The position numbers were made by a program, and so were the translations under genes. Below, one piece after another: positions 53,989-62,262 of a stretch of DNA of 64,000 nt (position 1 is the first letter of the stretch; every line of letters starts with the position of its first letter). Source of the DNA: Actinopolymorpha pittospori (GTDB taxonomy: Bacteria > Actinomycetota > Actinomycetes > Propionibacteriales > Actinopolymorphaceae). The notes under the pieces were generated by a model. The model had not been told where the DNA came from and did not search any database. It was given only the letters and a program-made list of their open reading frames with translations. The stretch covers positions 5,084,001 to 5,148,000 of the forward strand of contig NZ_JADBEM010000001.1 in the NCBI RefSeq assembly GCF_014873875.1, in the 5' to 3' direction.

Positions 53989-54662
53989 TCACCACCCATG
54001 GTGCTTCAGCCAATCGGGCACCACGGCCGTTGCTGGGCTGTCAGGATCGCCGAGACCGCAGCCGCCGTGGTCAAGACCAGCGAATTCGGCGACATCGATC
54101 CCAAGACCGCGAAGGATGTGCTGGTCCTTGAGCGATACGCGCTGCGCGTCCAGAGTGCCCCAGTACATCAATTTCGGTGCTGCTATCCGACGAAGCTCGG
54201 CGTGCCAGTTGTAGCTATGGAACGAGTTCCAGAAGGTCCGGGGGCCGACTGAGACTCGGCGCTCTCGGTTCATCCGGGCAAGCCACGCGTCGGACAACCA
54301 CGCAGCACGTTGAACCCGCCGCACACCATCAGGCGAGTCCGGGGAGTTGCTTGAGCGATCGTGCAGGCCATTGCGCCACTCTGCGAGAAGCCCCACACCG
54401 CGAACTCGGGAATGTCTTCTTGGTCGCAGACCGCGAGGATCTGTTCGTGAATGCCGGTTGAGGGGTAGGGGTCTGGGCGGTCGCTTCGGCAGAACCCGAG
54501 CGGCTCGATCTGCACCATCGTGTATTGGTCCGCGAGTCGCTCGAACGGTACATACGAGCCGCGGTCCTTCTTCGGCATCACCACCGCGGGGCCGCTCCCG
54601 GCCACCGCGTATCGGAGCTGATGACCGGCAAACGTTGCAGTCTTCCAGCGCACCGCGTCCAC
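53989..54662 (-). pseudogene. Alpha/beta hydrolase, frameshifted
   Basis: The N-terminal part (RWKTATFAGHQLRYAVAGSG to AVWGFSQSGAMACTIAQATP) has a GFSQSG nucleophile elbow. A frame change near 54305 leads into SDAWLARMNRERRVSVGPRT and APKLMYWGTLDAQ, with a late LDHGGCG that may hold the catalytic His. Joined they form a hydrolase of about 225 residues. One indel separates it from an intact gene. Confidence 0.65.
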
Positions 54663-54741
54663 GACACCTCCTGGAGCCGGCGAGTCACACTCAGGCCAGT
54701 TGCCGGGATGCTATGTGAGAGCGCCGACAGTTGTACCCAGG

Positions 54742-55005
54742 TCAACGAGCCGGGGCGTCAGCGGCGGCCGATTGACTCTCGGCCTCGGCGCGACGCTGGC
54801 GCAGATGCTTCAGCGACTCCTCCAATGCGGCGACTTCACCGAGCCAGGCCCTGTCCTGCGCCTCGGCCAAGCGTGCTTGGCGGCGTTCGATGAAGTGCTG
54901 GTGTGCGGCAATCACTTCCTCGGGGAACACAGCGGTGTAGCCGCGGGTGGTGTCGAGGTTGAGATGGCCGAGCAACCAGTCGAAAGATCGGCACCGCGCC
55001 TCGGG
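54742..55005 (-). pseudogene. Tyrosine integrase C-terminal fragment
   Basis: The text DWLLGHLNLDTTRGYTAVFP, EEVIAAHQHFIERRQARLA matches the last part of actinobacterial site-specific integrases. The catalytic His (LGH) and the tyrosine nucleophile (RGY) are present, but the Arg and the core domain are gone. It overlaps the end of an IS110 fragment read on the other strand. A dead remnant. Confidence 0.65.
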
Positions 55006-55028
55006 CCGACCCAACCGCAGCGAGGGCA

Positions 55029-55138
55029 AGACGCACCAGCAGGCCGTCATTGCTTCCGCTCGACGACGCATCAACGTCCTCCACGCCATGCTCGGCAACC
55101 GGACGCCGTACGATGCGGCTTACGACCAGGCCGCTTGA
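55029..55138 (+). pseudogene. IS110-family transposase C-terminal fragment
   Basis: HQQAVIASARRRINVLHAML followed by GNRTPYDAAYDQAA and a stop is a typical IS110 C-terminus. Nothing of the catalytic domain remains. It is similar to the fragment at 41475-41591. Confidence 0.6.
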
Positions 55139-55298
55139 TCTAGACGAGGGCGATCGTGCTACCAGCCGGGCGAGCATCGCTTTCAGCGAGGACATAGCCT
55201 GAGGTGGCTAGTCAGTGACCAGTTCCGGTTGAGGTGACCGGCCAGAGGTCCTCGGAGTTTGGCAGCGTCGGCTGCAATGCGCGACCGTTCAGGCGGCA

Positions 55299-55913
55299 TC
55301 ACTCAACGATGATGGTGGCCTGCCATAGACGTGTTGGTGGTAGGCAGGCCGGACGAGTATGCAGGCAGCCGATGTCATCGGTTGCCGAAATCACGGCCCT
55401 GCCGATCCGGATTGCGGTGAAGGTGGCGCGGGCGGGCTCCTGGGTTGGGTAGCCGCCGCCTGCATCGCTTCGGCGCACCACAGTTCCGGTGGCGGCGGGC
55501 ACGTGCCAGGCAAAGCCGCCCGTCCCGGCAAGGATGACGTGTGCGGACTGGCCACGGTGCAGTCGTACCGTCGCATTGACGTCCGTGGCGGTGAGTGTTG
55601 CCGGGCCAGTGAGCCTGGGCGGTGCACTAGGGGTGGGCACGCTGGTGACGCGCACTGGGGTAGCGGTGGCGGTTCCGGCGGTGGCGGTTCCGGTCGTGGC
55701 GGTGCTCGCGCTCGTCACCGTGTCGCCGGTAGGTGCATCCGAGTCGAGGCTGCCGGGCTCGACGCCCGACATGGATCCACATCCGGTCACAGCGGCAAGC
55801 ACCATGAAGGTTGCCGCCAATTTCAAAGAATTCGTCACGAACCGCAGACGTGGCGCGACGCCGACGGGTTGCCTGAGCCCTTCTGGGGACAGGCTCAACA
55901 CCATAGGCGCCAT
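55299..55913 (-). CDS. Lipoprotein with chagasin-like (I42) domain
   Basis: A 204-residue protein with a signal peptide and lipobox (MVLAAVTGC, Cys about residue 45), so it should be lipid-anchored outside the membrane. A Thr/Ala/Ser-rich linker follows. The C-terminal 90 residues (TVRLHRGQSAHVILAGTGGF, RRSDAGGGYPTQEPARATFT, DDIGCLHTRPACLP) resemble inhibitor-I42-like beta domains, with a likely disulfide. The exact start is uncertain; GTG codons inside could also serve. Role unknown. Confidence 0.65.
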   Translation of the reverse strand: MAPMVLSLSPEGLRQPVGVAPRLRFVTNSLKLAATFMVLAAVTGCGSMSGVEPGSLDSDAPTGDTVTSASTATTGTATAGTATATPVRVTSVPTPSAPPRLTGPATLTATDVNATVRLHRGQSAHVILAGTGGFAWHVPAATGTVVRRSDAGGGYPTQEPARATFTAIRIGRAVISATDDIGCLHTRPACLPPTRLWQATIIVE

Positions 55914-56280
55914 GCTGCCCGACGTCTTGCCCGCCGCCTGACGGCGCTTGTAGTCCCGGTCTTTGCGCCTCCTTCCGCAGCGGTCTTGGCCGCTCTCCGC
56001 TCCGTAGGCGGCTCGGGCCGCGACCGCTTCAACGAGGCCGTGAGGGCGGATGTCGCTCGGCGCGGAAGTTAGCTGGCGGCGGTGGAAGTCGAAGTGCTGT
56101 GTGGGAAGGCGTAGACGTCAGCGTGGGTCATGAAGCCTTGAATGCCCTGCCCAATGTTGCGGGGTGCCTCCTTGGAGAGGCGGTTCCTCCCTCGCCGAGA
56201 GGTGCGCCTTGCCGACATCTATTCCTCGAGCAGCGGCCGGCGGGATGCGCCGGCCGCCGCTGGACATGCGGGCGCTTGAC
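55914..56280. other. Intergenic stretch, nothing recognised
   Basis: No gene or repeat is recognised. A GC-rich hairpin-like pair (GCGGCCGGCGGG near 56232 and CGGCCGCCGCTG near 56249) lies just past the stop of the large secreted gene on its 3' side and could act as its terminator. Confidence 0.4.
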
Positions 56281-59200
56281 TCAGCTACAGAGCGTCCCGC
56301 ACGTGTGGAGGATGTTGTCTAGTTTCTTCACGGCGTCGTTGAGCTGGTCGTGGACTTGCCCGTAACGGGTGAAGGCGTCGCGGCCAAGCTTCTGGTCCGC
56401 ATGTGTCGTCATCCCGTACAGATAGTCGATCTGGTCGATCAACATCGGCTGCGGATAGCTGGGTTCGTTCGGATCGGTGACGATGGTGGCCTCGAGTTCG
56501 GCGAGTTGCTGACGGGCCTTGTCCGCCTCGGGGCCGGTCTCGTCGGCGAGGTTTTGCTGGGCGGTTTCGATGCGGGCGGCGGTCCGTCGTGCCTGGCTGA
56601 GCGTGTCGACGATCTTCTTGCTGAGTCCCAGCTGCTCGTTCAGGTCGGCCTGCTTGACTCCTTCGGCCGTCACGCGCGGGTCTTCGACCACCTTCAGAGT
56701 GCGGGTCTGGCTCCACTTCCCGACGGTCAGGCGCACCTCATAGGTGCCGGGTACGGCCAGTGGGCCATCCTCGCCCCGGTTGTTGACGTTGGCGTCCCAG
56801 GGGCCGTGGTGGGCGAGGTCCCATTGGACGCGGTGCATGCCGGGACCCTTGGGGATCACCGGTGTGCCGGCACGCTCCAACGGCGGGTTGTCACCGGCGG
56901 GTTCGCTGGAGAAGGCGCGAACCAGGCGACCGTCCTTGGTGCGGATCTCGAGCTTTACTTCGCCAGCGGGCTCCTTCGCGAGGTAGTAGTCGATCAACGC
57001 CCCGGCCGGTGGGTACATGCCGCCCGAGGTGGAGTAACGCATCCGGTAGGCGTCGTCGGGAGCGAACAGGTACTGCTTGGCCTGTTCGACCTTCGCGGTC
57101 AGCTGACGCAATGGAGTCAGGTCATCGAGCACCCAGAACCCGCGCCCCATGGTCGAGAGTACGAGGTCTCCGTCGTGGACCTTGATGTCGGTGACTGGCG
57201 TGCGCGGCAGGTTCTGCTGGAAGGGCTGCCAGTGGGCGCCGTCGTCGAAGGAGACGTACATCCCAAGGTCGGTGCCGGCGTAGAGCAGGCCTTCGCGTTC
57301 GGGATCCTCGCGGATCACGTGGGTCGGGGCGTTGGCGGGGATGCCGTTCTTGCCGTCGGTCAGCAGGGTCCAGCTACGCCCGTAGTCCTCCGTCTTGTAG
57401 ATGTAGGGCCGGAAGTCGTCGAGCAGGTAGCGGTAGACGGCGTAGTAGGCGGTGCCGGGATCGTGCGGGGACGGTTCGATGTTCTGGACCCGCCCGCCGG
57501 GCGGCAGGCTGTCCGGGGTGACGTCGGTCCACTTCTTCCCATCGTTGCGGGTGACGTGGAAGGGCCCGTCGTTCGAACCGACCCAGATCAGTCCCTTGGC
57601 CAGGGGTGACTCCTCGATCGCATACAGGGTGCTGTAGAACTCCTCACCGGTGACGTCGCGTGTGATCGGCTCACCGGAGATGCCCTGCGTGCCGGGCGGC
57701 CGGGCGGTCAGGTCCGGACTGATCCGCTGCCAGTGCTCGCCCTCGTCGGTGGTGCGGTGAACATACTGCGATCCGTAGTAGACCACCTTCGGATCGTGTG
57801 ACGAGACCTCGATAGGCGAGGTCCGCTGGAACCGGTACGGCAGGTCCTTCGGCGCGTGGCCGTACATGTAATAGTTGCCAACCCCGGTGTTCTTCTCCTG
57901 GCCGGTGCGCAGGTTGTAGACGCTGAACTCGCCCTTGCAGTTGCCGTAGATGATGTCGGCGTCACCCGGCTTCGGCACAGCCGGCCCGGTCTCACAACCG
58001 GAGATGCTCTGCCACCACGCGGTCGGACCCGCCGTGGCGTGCGTGCCTGGCGGCAGGTTCGGTACGCAGATCGTGCTGGCGTCCTGCTGGCCCGCGCAGG
58101 CCGAATACGGGAAGCGGTCGTTCAGGTCGACCTGGTAGAGCTCGGCGGTGGGCTGGTTCAACTGGGTGGACCAGGTCTGCCCACCGTTCAGCGTGACGTT
58201 CGCGCCACCATCGTTGCTCTCGATCATGATCTGAGGGTTGTCAGGGCTGATCCACAGGTCGTGGTTGTCACCGTGCGGTGTCGGCCTGGTCTGCCAGGTC
58301 TTGCCGCCATCGGTGGACTTGAAGAACCCCTCGTCGAGCACGTAAACGACGTCGGCGTTGGTCGGATCCACTTCCATGTTCGTGTAGTAGAAGGGGCGTT
58401 CCATCAGGCGGTCGTCGCCGCTGACGAAGGTCCACGACTCGCCGGAGTCGTCGGAACGGTAGAGCCCCTCCTTCGGCTCCGGAGCCTCCAGCAGGGCGTA
58501 GACACGTTCGGGATCCGCGGCCGAGACAGACAGGTCGATCTTTCCGACCAGGCCGTCTGGCAGCCCCTTCGACAGGTGCTTCCACGACTTGCCGCCGTCG
58601 GTGGACTTGTAGATGCCGGCGCCGTCCTTGACGGTCGTTCCGCTGATGATCGTCCACGGCTTGCGTTGCGCGCGCCACGCAGATGCGTACACGACGTTCG
58701 GATTGCCCGGCGCCAGGACCAGGCCATAGACGCCGATCTCCGGGGAGATGTAGAGGACCTTCTTCCAGGTCCGGCCACCGTCGGTGGTCTTGTAGACGCC
58801 CCGCTCGGGACCCGACCCGAACGGGTCGCCGATCGCCCCCACGTAGACCGTGTTGGGATCCTTGGGGTCGACCGCCATCCGGCCGATCTGCCCGACCCCT
58901 TCGAGCCCGACGTGCGTCCACGTCTTGCCGGCGTCGGTGGACTTGTAGACCCCGTTGCCGATGATGACGTTGCTGCGCAGCCCGGACGACCCTGTTCCGA
59001 CGTAGATGATGTCGGGGTCGGACGGCGCCACCCGGATGGCGCCGATCGAGCCGTTGTCGAAGAAGCCGTCGGAGATGTTGTTCCAGGTCTGGCCGAAGTC
59101 GGTGGTCTTCCACACTCCTCCGCCGGTCGCACCCATGTAGAAGGTGGACGGCTGGCTCGGGATGCCCTCCACGGCGGTGACCCGGCCACCCCGGCTGGGG

Positions 59201-59451
59201 CCGATGTCGCGGTAGGACAGGTCCTCGAACAGGGCCGGATCGACGGTGACGTTGGGATCTGGTGCCTGGAGCGGAGCGGCTGACTTCGCGAGCGCGGCCA
59301 CCGCCCGGGCTGGCGGCCCCTCCTGCGGTACGGCCAACCGGGCCTGGGCTGCCGGGGCGTTGCTACCGGCGATGACGAGTGATCCGGCAAGGACAGCCAA
59401 AGCGGGGATGGTCCGAGCGCGGGTTGTCCACGCACGGGACAAGACGTTCAA
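56281..59451 (-). CDS. Large secreted sortilin/BNR-repeat beta-propeller protein
   Basis: A 1,056-residue protein with a Sec-type signal peptide (TIPALAVLAGSLVIAGSNAP). Residues about 80-750 form two propellers made of BNR/Asp-box repeats: GGVWKTTDFGQTWNNIS, GVYKSTDAGKTWTHV, GVYKTTDGGRTWKKV, GIYKSTDGGKSWKHL, GLYRSDDSGESWTFV. This is the VPS10/sortilin-like family of exported bacterial proteins. After about 790 a beta-sandwich and a helical C-terminus (EQLGLSKKIVDTLSQARRTA) follow. No sialidase catalytic residues are evident. Probably binds or cleaves an extracellular polymer; unknown. It looks undamaged. Confidence 0.85.
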   Translation of the reverse strand: MNVLSRAWTTRARTIPALAVLAGSLVIAGSNAPAAQARLAVPQEGPPARAVAALAKSAAPLQAPDPNVTVDPALFEDLSYRDIGPSRGGRVTAVEGIPSQPSTFYMGATGGGVWKTTDFGQTWNNISDGFFDNGSIGAIRVAPSDPDIIYVGTGSSGLRSNVIIGNGVYKSTDAGKTWTHVGLEGVGQIGRMAVDPKDPNTVYVGAIGDPFGSGPERGVYKTTDGGRTWKKVLYISPEIGVYGLVLAPGNPNVVYASAWRAQRKPWTIISGTTVKDGAGIYKSTDGGKSWKHLSKGLPDGLVGKIDLSVSAADPERVYALLEAPEPKEGLYRSDDSGESWTFVSGDDRLMERPFYYTNMEVDPTNADVVYVLDEGFFKSTDGGKTWQTRPTPHGDNHDLWISPDNPQIMIESNDGGANVTLNGGQTWSTQLNQPTAELYQVDLNDRFPYSACAGQQDASTICVPNLPPGTHATAGPTAWWQSISGCETGPAVPKPGDADIIYGNCKGEFSVYNLRTGQEKNTGVGNYYMYGHAPKDLPYRFQRTSPIEVSSHDPKVVYYGSQYVHRTTDEGEHWQRISPDLTARPPGTQGISGEPITRDVTGEEFYSTLYAIEESPLAKGLIWVGSNDGPFHVTRNDGKKWTDVTPDSLPPGGRVQNIEPSPHDPGTAYYAVYRYLLDDFRPYIYKTEDYGRSWTLLTDGKNGIPANAPTHVIREDPEREGLLYAGTDLGMYVSFDDGAHWQPFQQNLPRTPVTDIKVHDGDLVLSTMGRGFWVLDDLTPLRQLTAKVEQAKQYLFAPDDAYRMRYSTSGGMYPPAGALIDYYLAKEPAGEVKLEIRTKDGRLVRAFSSEPAGDNPPLERAGTPVIPKGPGMHRVQWDLAHHGPWDANVNNRGEDGPLAVPGTYEVRLTVGKWSQTRTLKVVEDPRVTAEGVKQADLNEQLGLSKKIVDTLSQARRTAARIETAQQNLADETGPEADKARQQLAELEATIVTDPNEPSYPQPMLIDQIDYLYGMTTHADQKLGRDAFTRYGQVHDQLNDAVKKLDNILHTCGTLCS

Positions 59452-59855
59452 CTCTGCCTCCTCATTACGCGGGACTGGCGGCGGTAGGAGTGGTCCGGAT
59501 CCGTGGCCAGATCAACTCCGAGCAGTCGTCACCAGGATCGAACCGCGCGTTCGATGGCAAAACGGACAGCGCTGAACGTACTTATGTAGATACTCAAAGT
59601 AAAGAAGTCGGTGACAGATTGTCCGGTTCTGTCGCTCGACGTAACGGATGGGGCTTCTACGCCGTTTAGGCCGCGCAGGAGCCGTAACCTGCGTGCGGCG
59701 GACACGACACCTCCGCCTGGATGGGCACCGTCGACTGAGTGCCGCAGGCGATGGCGCACGGGCGGGCTCAACCCTTGTCAGGGACCCAGTGTCGCCGGCC
59801 TCGGTGCCCGAGGAGGGCTGGCGATGGATCGCGAGTTCGCTTGACGGAGGGGCGG
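59452..59855. other. Upstream region of the secreted protein, nothing else recognised
   Basis: This holds the presumed promoter of the sortilin-like gene on the minus strand and then unannotatable sequence up to repeat B. An A/T-rich patch (ACTTATGTAGATACTCAAAG near 59580) contains the HAIR half ACTCAA by chance or design. Confidence 0.35.
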
Positions 59856-59989
59856 TCTGTCAATGGTTTTGTCAATGAAACGCCGTCGTCGGGGGCCATC
59901 CGTGACAGTCCAGACAGGCAAAGGGCCAGGTCAGCAGACGTCAGACAGCTCGCTCGGGGCTGGTCGGCCCTCTTTTAATCCGCGGGTTC
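59856..59989 (+). repeat. Direct repeat B (att-like), pairs with 40806-40939
   Basis: Gap-free counterpart of repeat A at a distance of 19,050 bp. It starts with TGTCAATGGTTTTGTCAATG and ends at TTTAATCCGCGGGTTC. Past that point the T-arm seen in copy A is degraded (CGAGTTCAGCTTCCGG). It lies 77 bp from the end of the integrase gene. Confidence 0.75.
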
Positions 59990-60065
59990 CGAGTTCAGCT
60001 TCCGGTTGACCGCTGCGTCTGAACGCCTGTACGCCGTCGGCCAGACGGTCGCTGGCGGGTCGAAC

Positions 60066-61298
60066 CTAGACAGGGGGAAGCTCGCGAAGACCTGCGAGCG
60101 CATGCGACGCCGCTTGTGCTGCCTGCGCCTGCAGGTCTGGCATGAGGTCGCCGTAGACGTCGATCGTGGTCTGGATCGACTCGTGGCCCAGCCGCTGCTG
60201 GATGGCGACCAGGCCGATCCCCGCGTCGATGAGCCAGGAGACGTGGGTGTGACGCAGGTCGTGGATGCGGGGCGTCTTGGTGAGGGTGCCGGGGCATCCG
60301 CACGGCTGCGGGTCCCGGCCGGCCGCCTTCGCGGCTGCGAGCTCGGCGTCGCAATGGGTGTCGCACAGCTGTGCCCGCGTCCTGGCCGGCACCCACACCC
60401 GCTGCCGGAAGTTCGCGTGGTGCACGTGGGCGACGCCGCGGCGGGCCGTGAACAGCCAGTCGTCGGCGGGCCGGCCACCCCGCAGCGGTCGGAGCACGTC
60501 GACCAACTCTGGCGGCATGGTGATCGTGCGGCGGGACTTGCGGGTCTTGGGCGGGCCGATCTCCCAGCCGCCCGGTACCCGTTTCCACGCCCGGGTGATC
60601 CGGATCGTTCCGGCGTCCGGATCGACGTCGCGGACACGTAGCGCGGTCGCCTCACCCCACCGCATGCCGGTGCCGACGAGGGTCAGCACGAGCGGCTGCC
60701 AGTAGTCGGGGAGCTGGTTGTAGAGGGCCGCGAACTCGCCGCGGGTGAGGTAGCAGACCTCGCCGGCGTCCTCGTCGCCTGCCTGGGGGAGCCGGATCCG
60801 CCGGCATGGGTTCGTTTTGACCGGGAAGTCGTCGTGCTCCACGGCGTAGGAGAATGCGGCGGTCAGCAGAGCGCGGGCGTTCTTGATCGACTTCTGAGAG
60901 AGACCGCGCCCGAGGAGGGTGTTGGTCGCCCGGGACACCTTGTCGCGGTTGATCGCATCGACGGGGAGTGTGCCGATTCCGGCCGTGTCGGCGCCGTAGG
61001 TGCGGGCGTAGAGGCGGGTGTACTCGGCGCGGGTGCCGTCGGAGACCGAGGTGAGGTGCTCGATGTAGTGGGCCATCATCGCGTCGAGGGTGGTGACCTG
61101 CTCGATCGTGGTGGCGGTCTGCCGGTCGAGCCACTGGTCGGCGGCGGCGGACCCTTCGGCTTCGAGGTAGAGCCGGTACAGGTCGGCGACCTTCCGGTCG
61201 TCGAAGGTCATGGACCGTTCGCTGCCGTTCTCGCGCCAACGCACCTGGTGGGTGGTGGTCTTGCCGTCTGCCCAGACGAGTTCGCGGAGGCTGGCCAT
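60066..61298 (-). CDS. int: Tyrosine-family site-specific integrase
   Basis: A 410-residue phage-type integrase from ATG 61298 (MASLRELVWADG). It has an arm-binding N-terminus, a SAM-like core-binding domain (EYTRLYARTYGADTAG) and a catalytic domain with Arg in GTGMRWGEATALR, HDLRHTH, LGHESIQTT and the tyrosine in IDVYGDL. All catalytic residues are present. The start is 81 bp from the 3' end of tRNA-His, its probable attachment site. Confidence 0.92.
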   Translation of the reverse strand: MASLRELVWADGKTTTHQVRWRENGSERSMTFDDRKVADLYRLYLEAEGSAAADQWLDRQTATTIEQVTTLDAMMAHYIEHLTSVSDGTRAEYTRLYARTYGADTAGIGTLPVDAINRDKVSRATNTLLGRGLSQKSIKNARALLTAAFSYAVEHDDFPVKTNPCRRIRLPQAGDEDAGEVCYLTRGEFAALYNQLPDYWQPLVLTLVGTGMRWGEATALRVRDVDPDAGTIRITRAWKRVPGGWEIGPPKTRKSRRTITMPPELVDVLRPLRGGRPADDWLFTARRGVAHVHHANFRQRVWVPARTRAQLCDTHCDAELAAAKAAGRDPQPCGCPGTLTKTPRIHDLRHTHVSWLIDAGIGLVAIQQRLGHESIQTTIDVYGDLMPDLQAQAAQAASHALAGLRELPPV

Positions 61299-61379
61299 GA
61301 GGCTGATCCTAGTGGCCGAGTGTGGATGGGAACCGATCTTCCCATCCACACTCGCTGCGTTTCCGCAGGTCAGCCGTGG

Positions 61380-61453
61380 GGTGAGTGACGGGGCTCGAAC
61401 CCGCGACACCTGGGATCACAACCCAGTGCTCTACCAGCTGAGCTACACCCACC
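61380..61453 (-). tRNA. tRNA-His (anticodon GTG)
   Basis: The minus strand reads GTGGGTGTAGCTCAG at the 5' end, an anticodon stem-loop CTGGGTTGTGATCCCAG with anticodon GTG, and a T-arm GCGGGTTCGAGCCCCG. Acceptor stem GTGGGTG pairs with CACTCAC (one G-U), and an extra 5' G opposite C73 marks tRNA-His. The CCA is not fully encoded. Confidence 0.95.
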
Positions 61454-61551
61454 ACGTCGTAGGTGGAGTGAACCCCCTACGAACGACTGCCGCAGATTAT
61501 CTCTGCGGCGGGAAAAGTATAGCCAAGGCCCGGTGGGGCCCTGCAACGAGA

Positions 61552-62232
61552 TCAGGCCCCGGTGTCGGCGGTGGTGTCGGTGGCAGGTCCGGCGGCTGCC
61601 TGACCGCCCGCGTCGGTGGCCGGTCCGGACCGGGTCGGGTGGCCCACGATGTCGTCGGCGATCGCCTTCGCGGCGGTCGTGTCCGGCCCGGGCTGGGGTA
61701 CGAAGACCGCGGCGCGGTAGTAGCGGAGCTCGTCGATCGACTCGCGGATGTCGGCCAGGGCCCGGTGGTTGCCGACCTTGGCGGGACTCGCGAAGTATGC
61801 CCGGGGGTACCACCGTCGGGCCAGCTCCTTGATCGAGGAGACGTCGACGATGCGGTAGTGCAGGTGCTGCTCGAGGTTGGGCATGTCGCGGGCCAGGAAG
61901 GCGCGGTCCGTGGCCACGGTGTTGCCGGCCAGGGGCGCCTTCCTGGGCTCGGGCGCGTAGGTGCGGACGTAGGACAGGACCCGCTCCTCCGCCTCCGCGA
62001 GGGAGATCCCCTCGGCGAGCTCGTCCAGCAGCCCGGAGGAGGTGTGCATGGTGCGCACGACCTCACGCATCTGCTCCAAGGCCTGCTGCGGCGGCTTCAC
62101 CACCAGGTCGACGCCGTCACCGAGGACGTTGAGCTGTCCGTCGGTGACGAGGGCGGCCACTTCGATCAGCGCGTCGGCTCCCAGGTCGAGCCCTGTCATC
62201 TCACAGTCGATCCACACCAAGCGGTCGTACAT
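61552..62232 (-). CDS. orn: Oligoribonuclease
   Basis: A 226-residue 3'-5' exoribonuclease of the DEDDh class starting at ATG 62232 (MYDRLVWIDCEMTGLDLGAD). The Asp and Glu of ExoI are in WIDCEMTG, ExoII has NTVATDRAFLARDMP, and ExoIII has NHRALADIRESI with the His and final Asp. It degrades the last 2-5-nt RNA pieces and pGpG. The C-terminal 35 residues are a low-complexity Ala/Thr/Gly extension beyond the family norm. Part of the core chromosome. Confidence 0.95.
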   Translation of the reverse strand: MYDRLVWIDCEMTGLDLGADALIEVAALVTDGQLNVLGDGVDLVVKPPQQALEQMREVVRTMHTSSGLLDELAEGISLAEAEERVLSYVRTYAPEPRKAPLAGNTVATDRAFLARDMPNLEQHLHYRIVDVSSIKELARRWYPRAYFASPAKVGNHRALADIRESIDELRYYRAAVFVPQPGPDTTAAKAIADDIVGHPTRSGPATDAGGQAAAGPATDTTADTGA

Positions 62233-62262
62233 AACCCTCAAGAGTAGGCGGTGACTCTGGGT

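Noticed and set aside
56350..59283. Two long plus-strand open frames opposite the sortilin-like gene
   Set aside because: Compositional shadows of a well-supported gene; no ribosome-binding sites or domains.
59971..60000. Second complete tRNA-Lys attachment core
   Set aside because: Only about 18 bp of the core match; the T-arm and acceptor end are degraded, so it is listed as part of repeat B only.
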